The position numbers were made by a program, and so were the translations under genes. From positions 1 through 5,165 of the forward strand of contig VGJG01000154.1 in assembly GCA_016867615.1 (NCBI GenBank): a stretch of DNA of 5,165 bases, given 5' to 3'. Shown here piece after piece: positions 1 to 4,541 of the stretch (position 1 is the first letter of the stretch; every line of letters begins with the position of its first letter). The notes under the pieces are model-generated. The model made no database searches. It was not told the DNA's origin and worked only from the letters and a program-made list of their open reading frames with translations. This DNA is from Candidatus Aminicenantota bacterium. GTDB lineage: Bacteria > Acidobacteriota > Aminicenantia > Aminicenantales > JAFGAV01.

Positions 1-735
1 CAGGCCCTGGCTTTCAAGTACAAGCCCGGTCAATTCGCCATGGTCTCGGTCCTGGGAGCGGGCGAAGCTCCCTTCTGCCTGTCCTCCCCCCCCTCCCGGC
101 CCGGGCTCCTCGAATTCTGCATCCGGAAGGCGGGCTCCGTGACCGCCGCCCTGTTCGCCCTCAAGGAAAACGCCTTCATCGGCGTCCGGGGGCCTTACGG
201 CAACGGCTTCCCCATCGAACAGATGACGGGCAAGGACATCTTGATCACCATCGGCGGCCTGGGCGTCGCCCCCCTCCGCTCGGTGCTGCTCTACTGCCTG
301 GACAACCGCGACCAGTTCGGCAAAGTCTCCGTGCTGTACGGCGCCAAGAAGCCCTCGGAGATGATCTTCCGCGAGGAATATTTCTCCCTCAAGGAGAGGG
401 GCGACCTGGAATGCCACCTGACCGTGGACGGGGACGACACGGGCGCCTGGACGGAGAAGACCGGCGTGGTGACGACCCTCTTCCCCCTGCTCTCCAAGGT
501 CAACCCCGAGAACACCTACGCCCTCGTCTGCGGCCCCCCGGTCATGTACAAGTTCGTCCTGCGGGAGTTCGTCAAGCTGAACATCCCCAAGCACCAGATC
601 CTCATGACCCTCGAACGGCGGATGAAGTGCGGCGTGGGCAAATGCGGCCATTGCGCCATCGACTACATCTACACCTGCCTGGACGGACCAGTCTTCACCT
701 ACTGGGACGTCCTCCACATGCGGGAGCTCATCTGA
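1..735 (+). CDS. hydG: Group 3b [NiFe] hydrogenase gamma subunit, FAD/NAD(P)-binding oxidoreductase with [2Fe-2S] cluster (5'-truncated)
   Basis: This is the diaphorase-like subunit that passes electrons between NAD(P)(H) and the hydrogenase Fe-S chain in the cytoplasm. The open frame enters at base 1; the ATG at 40 is internal, since the residues before it (YKPGQF) already belong to the flavin-binding barrel. 244 residues are visible, so roughly 40-50 are probably missing. Seen in order: flavin-domain CLSSP (fragment residues 26-30, where relatives have SISSS), VRGPYGNGFP, the nucleotide-binding GGLGVAPLRSV (85-95), CGPPVMY (177-183), and a C-terminal PyrK/HydG-type [2Fe-2S] site with Cys 210, 215, 218 and 226, ending in DGPVFTYWDV. 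The pattern closely matches archaeal sulfhydrogenase HydG as I recall it. The stop is 10 nt before hydD, so the two are one operon. PyrK-type subunits share the fold, but the hydrogenase neighbours settle the assignment. Confidence 0.93.
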   Translation, partial: QALAFKYKPGQFAMVSVLGAGEAPFCLSSPPSRPGLLEFCIRKAGSVTAALFALKENAFIGVRGPYGNGFPIEQMTGKDILITIGGLGVAPLRSVLLYCLDNRDQFGKVSVLYGAKKPSEMIFREEYFSLKERGDLECHLTVDGDDTGAWTEKTGVVTTLFPLLSKVNPENTYALVCGPPVMYKFVLREFVKLNIPKHQILMTLERRMKCGVGKCGHCAIDYIYTCLDGPVFTYWDVLHMRELI

Positions 736-745
736 GGAGACGGCC

Positions 746-1528
746 ATGAGAAAAGACAAATTGAAGATCGGGATCTACGAGCTGACGGGCTGCGCCGGGG
801 ACGCCCTCCTCATCCTCGACTGCGAGGACGAGCTCATCAACATCTTCCACGCGGCGGACATCCAGTCGTTCCTGATGGCCAAGAGCGACAACATCGACGG
901 CGAGCTCGACGTCGCCCTGGTCGAGGGTTCGGTCAGCACGGAGAAGGACCTCAAGGAGCTGCTCGATATCCGCAAGCGGTCCAAGGTGCTCGTGGCCATG
1001 GGCATCTGCGCCACCCTGGGCGGCCCCCAGGCCGCGTTCCTCGACCCGAAGGAATGGGAGCATAACCTGAAGCAGGTTTACGGCCAGACGGAAATGACCC
1101 ACACCAAGCCCCTTCATTCCAAGCCCCTGGACGCCTACGTCAAGGTGGATTATTGCCTGCCCGGCTGTCCCATCGACAGGGAGCAGTTCCTCTCCACGCT
1201 CACCCGCCTCCTGGCCGGACATCCTCCCGAACTGCACCGCTTCCCCGTCTGCGTGGAGTGCAAGTGGCGGGAGAACGACTGCCTCCTCAACCGAGGCCTC
1301 TGCTGTCTCGGGCCGCTGACGGCCGCCGGCTGCCGCGCGGTCTGCCCCAGCCACAACCTGCCCTGCGTGGGATGCTGGGGGCCGGCCGAGGAAGCCAACC
1401 GCTCCGCCGAGTACCAGCTTCTCCTGGAAAAGGGCTTCGACCGGGAGATGATCCTGCGCAAGATGGCCAGCTTCAGCGGAACACGATTCGCCGAGTTCGC
1501 CGCCCGCTTCAGAGGAGAGAAGAAATGA
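746..1528 (+). CDS. hydD: Group 3b [NiFe] hydrogenase small (delta) subunit with atypical proximal-cluster motif
   Basis: This 260-residue subunit carries electrons between the NiFe site in HydA and HydG. The start is supported by GAGGAG at 734-739, 6 nt before the ATG. The N-terminal domain has the proximal-cluster layout: TGCAGD (C16, D19), the EGSVST strand, GICATLGG (C88) and LPGCP (C141). The second Cys of the usual CxGC is Asp here; C26 in LDCEDEL is the only nearby spare thiol. The C-terminal part (169-210) has eight Cys fitting two [4Fe-4S] clusters: C169, C172, C179, C187 (or C186), C196, C200, C207 and C210, in the family pattern PVCxEC...CLGP...AGC..xCP...CxGC. Like other soluble group 3 small subunits, it shows no twin-arginine signal peptide or membrane segment. 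The stop TGA overlaps the hydA start (ATGA), implying translational coupling. Identification is firm; the ligation of the proximal cluster is not. Confidence 0.93.
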   Translation: MRKDKLKIGIYELTGCAGDALLILDCEDELINIFHAADIQSFLMAKSDNIDGELDVALVEGSVSTEKDLKELLDIRKRSKVLVAMGICATLGGPQAAFLDPKEWEHNLKQVYGQTEMTHTKPLHSKPLDAYVKVDYCLPGCPIDREQFLSTLTRLLAGHPPELHRFPVCVECKWRENDCLLNRGLCCLGPLTAAGCRAVCPSHNLPCVGCWGPAEEANRSAEYQLLLEKGFDREMILRKMASFSGTRFAEFAARFRGEKK

Positions 1529-3258
1529 AGACCATCAGCATCAACCACTTGGCCCGCGTCGAGGGCGCCGGCGGCGTGACAGCCACGATCGACGGCCAGG
1601 TCGTCACCGAGGTCAAGTTCCTCATCAACGAGGGCCCCCGGCTGTTCGAGAGGCTGACGATCGGCATGACTCCCGAGGAGGACCTCAACCTCGTCCCCCG
1701 CATCTGCGCCATCTGCACGCTGTCCCACCGTTACGCCGCCCTGCGCGGCCTGGAGAAAGCCCTGAAGGTCAAGGTGCCGGCCAAAGTGACGCTCCTCAGG
1801 GAGCTCATGCATCTCGGGGAGATGATCGAGAGCCATTCCCTGCACATCTACCTCCTGGCCCTGCCCGATTACCTGGGCTACCCCAACGCCATCGCCATGG
1901 CCTCCAAATACGGTTTCGAGGCCAAGGTCGGCCTGGAGATGAAGCAGTTCGGCAACCACATCATGAAAACCATGAGCGGCCGATTCGTGCACGGCGAGAA
2001 TCCCTCGCTCGGCGGCTTCGGCCGCTTACCGACCCGGGAGGAGCTCGTGTTCATTAAGAACCGGGCCGTCCAATTCCTGCCCTTCGCCCTGAAGACGGTG
2101 CAGCTCATGTGCGAGCTGCCCTACCCCGACATCCCCGAGTCGGACACGCTGTACGTCTGCTGCCACCCCGCGGAGGGGCGGTTCGGGTTCATGGGCGATG
2201 AGATCATCCTTTCGAACGGCGACCTCATCGACGCCCAGGAATACAAGAAAGTCGCCAACGAGTTCATCGTCGCCCACTCCTACTGCAAGCGCAGCCACTA
2301 CAAGGGCAAACCCTACTCGGTCGGGGCCCTGGCCCGGGTCAACAACCTGGGGGAGAGGCTGGGGGGCGAGGCCGGACGCGCCTTCAAGAAGTATTTCAAC
2401 GACCGCTGGAAGAAAAACCCGCTCTTCAACAACGCCGCCCAAGCGTTGGAGGTCCTCTACTCCTTCGAGCGCATCCCCCAGGTCATCGACGAGGGTCTGC
2501 AGTTGCCCGACCCGGAGCCGGTCGCCCGGGGGAGGGAGTCAGGCAAGGGCGTCGGCGCCGTCGAGGCGCCGCGCGGACTCCTGTTCCACGCCTACGACAT
2601 CTCCGCGGGGCGCATCACCCAGACCGACATCGTCACGCCTACGGCGCAAAACGCCGAGGACATCGAGCGCTACTGCTTCATCGCCGCCCAGACCCTGTTG
2701 AAAAAGGGCGAGGAGGACAAGATACGGGACCGCATGGACCTGGTGATCCGGGCCTTCGACCCCTGCATCAGCTGCTCGGCCCATATGGTCCAGGTCAACC
2801 AAGCCCCGGACGGCGACTGGAAAAACCGTCTGAGGCAGCTGGCCTCCGAGGGAGAGCCGGCCTTCGTCGGTCTCGGCCGCGAGGACCGGTCCGACGACGC
2901 CGCCGGCTTGGAGCTGGCCCGGCTCCTCAGGGAGCGCGGCGCGAAAGACGTCCGTCTGGCCCCGGAGATGGAGGAGGGCTCCGGTCCGGCGGACAGCGGG
3001 CGTCCTCTCGTCTTTATCGACGCCGTTGATTTCGGGGACAAGCCGGGGAAGATCTGCCTGCTGCCCCTGCGCCACGTCCTGTGGAACGCCACCTTGAGCC
3101 ATCGACTGGCCGGGCTGACGGGCCTGCCATTCGACGCCGATCGGCTCCTGGACGCCCATCTTCTCGGCATCCAGCCCGCCTCGATCGCCGAGGGCCGCCG
3201 CATCTCGGCCGAGGTTCGGAGCGCCCTGGACGGAATTTGCGAATTCCTGTCAAGCTGA
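1525..3258 (+). CDS. hydA: Group 3b [NiFe] hydrogenase large (alpha) subunit fused to a HycI/HyaD-type maturation endopeptidase
   Basis: 577 residues, start ATG overlapping the hydD stop, with purine-rich AGAGGAGAG at 1511-1519 as ribosome-binding site. Residues 1-420 form a complete NiFe large subunit: ARVEG with E13 (the conserved proton-relay Glu of the family), RICAIC with Ni ligands C61 and C64, GRFVHGEN near 152-159, and DPCISCSAH at 412-420 with Ni/Fe ligands C414 and C417. Group 3b large subunits normally end a few residues after this His, and a separate protease then cuts after it. Here the frame continues without a stop through 157 residues that resemble that protease: FVGLGREDRSDDAAG (447-461), VFIDAVDFGDKPG (496-508), TLSH (523-526) and LLGIQPASI (546-554). 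D458, D499 and H526 align with the nickel-binding Asp/Glu, Asp and His of HybD/HycI. No ribosome-binding site or better start supports a separate protease gene. The consensus GxGN near the protease start reads GLGR. The large-subunit call is near certain and the protease-domain call is strong. Confidence 0.92.
   Translation: MKTISINHLARVEGAGGVTATIDGQVVTEVKFLINEGPRLFERLTIGMTPEEDLNLVPRICAICTLSHRYAALRGLEKALKVKVPAKVTLLRELMHLGEMIESHSLHIYLLALPDYLGYPNAIAMASKYGFEAKVGLEMKQFGNHIMKTMSGRFVHGENPSLGGFGRLPTREELVFIKNRAVQFLPFALKTVQLMCELPYPDIPESDTLYVCCHPAEGRFGFMGDEIILSNGDLIDAQEYKKVANEFIVAHSYCKRSHYKGKPYSVGALARVNNLGERLGGEAGRAFKKYFNDRWKKNPLFNNAAQALEVLYSFERIPQVIDEGLQLPDPEPVARGRESGKGVGAVEAPRGLLFHAYDISAGRITQTDIVTPTAQNAEDIERYCFIAAQTLLKKGEEDKIRDRMDLVIRAFDPCISCSAHMVQVNQAPDGDWKNRLRQLASEGEPAFVGLGREDRSDDAAGLELARLLRERGAKDVRLAPEMEEGSGPADSGRPLVFIDAVDFGDKPGKICLLPLRHVLWNATLSHRLAGLTGLPFDADRLLDAHLLGIQPASIAEGRRISAEVRSALDGICEFLSS
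2782..2787 (+). other. Predicted endoproteolytic processing site (His420/Met421) and domain junction in HydA
   Basis: In [NiFe] hydrogenases the maturation protease cuts directly after the His of DPCxxCxxH once nickel is inserted. Here that His is residue 420 (CAT) and Met421 (ATG) follows. Cleavage would leave a normal-length large subunit of 420 residues and release about 157 residues containing the protease-like domain. The following MVQV resembles the short hydrophobic propeptide of group 3b subunits, for example VVRL in the Pyrococcus enzyme as I recall it. Site assignment rests on family knowledge; that cleavage occurs here is inference. Confidence 0.6.
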
Positions 3259-3276
3259 GTGTGCGAAACTCTGTCG

Positions 3277-3335
3277 GAAAGGGAGCCTCGTCCGGTGAGT
3301 AAGGCCCGGGCGAATCAAGGCTCCCTTTCAAATTT
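3277..3335 (+). terminator. Strong stem-loop 18 nt after hydA, possible terminator
   Basis: A perfect 12-bp inverted repeat pairs 3277-3288 (GAAAGGGAGCCT) with 3318-3329. Inside it, 3289-3295 can pair with 3306-3312 (7 bp including one G-T pair), giving a 19-bp stem broken only by a 5-nt bulge (3313-3317). The downstream tail is AAATTT, so the U-tract is weak. It could terminate transcription or protect the 3' end of the hydrogenase mRNA. Confidence 0.5.
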
Positions 3336-3347
3336 CATGCGTTGTTC

Positions 3348-3422
3348 AGGATCGTCCGGTCAGTCCGTTCGGCCATGTCCTTTTCCTGCATCAATCATCC
3401 CCGGCCGGACGATCCTCTTTTT
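3348..3422 (+). terminator. Intrinsic-terminator-like hairpin with T-tract
   Basis: A perfect 12-bp inverted repeat pairs 3348-3359 (AGGATCGTCCGG) with 3405-3416, followed by C and five T (3418-3422). The 45-nt loop is long for a simple Rho-independent terminator, but stem strength and T-tract fit one reading on the + strand. No matching T-tract exists on the other side, so it is not obviously bidirectional. It would insulate the hydrogenase operon from the response-regulator gene. Confidence 0.55.
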
Positions 3423-3577
3423 CCCCCTCCGGGAGCTTTTCCCGGCCTGCGGGGAAATCCCCCCCGGTTGTTTCGTCCTGGATTCCCATGCTCCCGCCGC
3501 CGCCCCCGTAAGCCGGCCGGATCATGCTGCCCCTCGGTGTTGGCCTATCACGGGCTTGAGAGGGGGAAGGGATCATT
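3423..3577. other. Non-coding stretch between the hydrogenase terminators and the sigma-54 promoter
   Basis: I see no credible gene here: open frames lack ribosome-binding sites and show no recognisable domain. A small hairpin pairs 3429-3434 (CCGGGA) with 3440-3445, with a 5-nt loop. The stretch is well placed to hold the upstream activator sites that sigma-54 promoters need, but no convincing dyad for an enhancer-binding protein and no clear IHF site was found. Confidence 0.4.
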
Positions 3578-3593
3578 TGGCACAAGGATTGCT
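3578..3593 (+). promoter_or_regulatory. Sigma-54 (RpoN) -24/-12 promoter
   Basis: The bases TGGCACAAGGATTGCT match the RpoN consensus TGGCAC-N5-TTGCW. The invariant GG (3579-3580) and GC (3591-3592) are separated by exactly 10 nt. Transcription would start near 3604, about 15 nt before the response-regulator ATG. It lies in non-coding DNA in the correct orientation, which makes chance less likely. An enhancer-binding activator would be required; none is encoded in the window. Confidence 0.85.
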
Positions 3594-3618
3594 TTAATCT
3601 CCCTGTAGACGGGATCCC

Positions 3619-4410
3619 ATGAGTCAAGCGCCTAAGCGGCTACTGGTCATCGACCCGGATTCCCGGACACGCAAGGTTCTGGCGGGACTCCTGAAAAACG
3701 AGGGCTATGAGCCCGAGACGGCCCGCAATCTCTCGGAGGCCATCCACAAGGTCCCCGGGAGCGATTTCTTCTGCCTGGTCATGGATGTCGACCTCCCGGA
3801 GATGAAGGGCTACAAAGCCGTTCCCGTCCTGAAAAACCTGGACCCGGCCCTGAAGATCATCATGACCACCCGCCGCAACTCAAAAAAGCTGGAGACCCGG
3901 GTCAGGCAGGAGGACATTTTCTATTATTTCATCAAATCCTTCGGGAACGAGGAATTGAAACTGGCGGTCAACAGCGCTTTCAATCAAAAAAAGGAGGACA
4001 AAGCCATGAGCGTCTATCCCAAGATCCTGGTCATCGACGACGACCCGGACTTCCGGGCGGCGGTCACCCCCATCCTGAAATCCGCCCTGTATGAGGTCGT
4101 CACCGCTTCATCCCTGGAGGAAGGAAAAATGGCGATCCTGGCCGAGAAGCCGGACCTGATCCTCCTGGACATCATGATGGACAGTCTGTTCGACGGCTTC
4201 TCCTTGTGCAACGACGTCAAGACATCGCCCGAATTCCAGGCGGTCAGGGAAACGCCGGTGATCTTCTGCTCCGCGGTCAAGGAACTGGCCGGCAGCCGTT
4301 TCCAGTTCAAGGGCGACGAGCAGGGTCTGGCCGGACCGGACGACTACATCGACAAGCCCGTAAAACCCGAGGACCTGCTGGCCAGGATCAAGAAGCTCTT
4401 GAAAAAGTGA
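3619..4410 (+). CDS. Tandem receiver-domain (REC-REC) response regulator, probably two fused CheY-like proteins
   Basis: 263 residues with no output or DNA-binding domain. REC1 (about 7-122) has the acidic pocket D12/D14, phospho-acceptor D56 in VMDVDLPEMKG, T83/T84 and K106 in FIKSF. REC2 (about 134-262) has D140-D142, phospho-acceptor D184 in LLLDIMM, S218 and K246 in DKPVKP, so both look competent for phosphorylation. The start follows the sigma-54 promoter; its ribosome-binding site is weak (GGGAT inside an 8-bp palindrome at 3611-3618). The linker at 122-130 (NQKKEDKAM) holds seven A and a perfect AAGGAGG before an in-frame ATG at 4006. Removing one A would end REC1 at a TGA overlapping that ATG, giving two 130-residue proteins. 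Likely role: phosphotransfer or protein-protein signalling. Whether it is one protein or two is uncertain. Confidence 0.85.
   Translation: MSQAPKRLLVIDPDSRTRKVLAGLLKNEGYEPETARNLSEAIHKVPGSDFFCLVMDVDLPEMKGYKAVPVLKNLDPALKIIMTTRRNSKKLETRVRQEDIFYYFIKSFGNEELKLAVNSAFNQKKEDKAMSVYPKILVIDDDPDFRAAVTPILKSALYEVVTASSLEEGKMAILAEKPDLILLDIMMDSLFDGFSLCNDVKTSPEFQAVRETPVIFCSAVKELAGSRFQFKGDEQGLAGPDDYIDKPVKPEDLLARIKKLLKK
3986..4008 (+). promoter_or_regulatory. Homopolymer A7, strong internal ribosome-binding site and internal ATG within the REC-REC gene
   Basis: A run of seven A (3986-3992) leads into AAGGAGG (3991-3997), with ATG at 4006-4008 after an 8-nt spacer. This is much stronger than the site before the annotated start at 3619. 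The A-run is read as CAA AAA AAG, containing the A AAA AAG heptamer known as slippery in dnaX. A TGA in the neighbouring frame (4007-4009) overlaps the ATG. Internal initiation is very plausible; slippage is only a possibility. Confidence 0.7.
4006..4410 (+). CDS. Single-domain receiver protein, internal-start product (alternative to the REC-REC call)
   Basis: Starting at the ATG behind AAGGAGG gives a 134-residue CheY-like protein, the usual size of a stand-alone receiver. It begins MSVYPKILVIDDDPDF, a typical receiver N-terminus. Its residues are those of REC2 above: phospho-acceptor D184, S218 and K246 in full-length numbering. It may be a separate gene overlapping the first by four bases if the A-run is one base too long here, or a second product of the fused gene. 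It is listed separately because the initiation signal is better than that of the long frame. Confidence 0.5.
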   Translation: MSVYPKILVIDDDPDFRAAVTPILKSALYEVVTASSLEEGKMAILAEKPDLILLDIMMDSLFDGFSLCNDVKTSPEFQAVRETPVIFCSAVKELAGSRFQFKGDEQGLAGPDDYIDKPVKPEDLLARIKKLLKK

Positions 4411-4430
4411 CCGGGTCCGAACTCGAAAGA

Positions 4431-4446
4431 GGCGCTCCGGCCGGCC
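4431..4446. repeat. 16-nt direct repeat, copy 1 (upstream of the kinase promoter)
   Basis: GGCGCTCCGGCCGGCC occurs exactly here and again at 4487-4502, 56 nt apart start to start. This copy sits directly upstream of the predicted -35 element. It contains the short palindrome CCGGCCGG. It may be a protein-binding site or simply low-complexity GC sequence. Confidence 0.6.
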
Positions 4447-4447
4447 G

Positions 4448-4476
4448 CTGAAATCGCCGCTCCCTTGGGGTACAAT
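4448..4476 (+). promoter_or_regulatory. Probable sigma-70-type promoter for the REC-HisKA kinase gene
   Basis: CTGAAA (4448-4453, 4 of 6 to TTGACA) and TACAAT (4471-4476, 5 of 6 to TATAAT) are separated by an ideal 17 nt. Transcription would start near 4483, about 60 nt before the kinase ATG. It lies in the only gap between the response-regulator and kinase genes. In GC-rich DNA such an AT-containing pair is moderately informative; not confirmed. Confidence 0.4.
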
Positions 4477-4486
4477 GAAGATCCGG

Positions 4487-4502
4487 GGCGCTCCGGCCGG
4501 CC
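4487..4502. repeat. 16-nt direct repeat, copy 2 (downstream of the kinase promoter)
   Basis: Second exact copy of GGCGCTCCGGCCGGCC, lying just after the predicted transcription start in the 5' leader. The two copies bracket the predicted promoter, as operator pairs often do. Confidence 0.6.
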
Positions 4503-4541
4503 TCCGCGCCGGTCGTCGGACGGCGGGCCCGACCTAGAAAG

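Noticed and set aside
1153..1524. Upstream extension of the hydA frame to an ATG at 1153
   Set aside because: It would overlap most of hydD, and its translation (Arg/Pro/Gln-rich) is out-of-frame hydD. The ATG at 1525 has a ribosome-binding site and gives the family N-terminus.
1150..1992. 280-residue antisense frame opposite hydD/hydA
   Set aside because: It crosses two firmly identified genes and has no start signal or family resemblance; a shadow frame.
2785..3258. Separate protease gene starting at ATG 2785 (Met421)
   Set aside because: The upstream bases encode the DPCISCSAH motif and contain no Shine-Dalgarno sequence; there is no stop before it, so a fused product is the simpler reading.
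3259..3597. 112-residue open frame starting with GTG directly after the hydA stop
   Set aside because: No ribosome-binding site, no recognisable domain, Pro/Arg/Ser-rich composition typical of a chance frame, and both hairpins lie inside it.
4475..4537. 20-codon open frame (ATG 4475 to TAG 4535-4537) just before the kinase, a possible leader peptide
   Set aside because: No ribosome-binding site and the ATG overlaps the predicted -10 element, so it would not lie in the transcript from that promoter.
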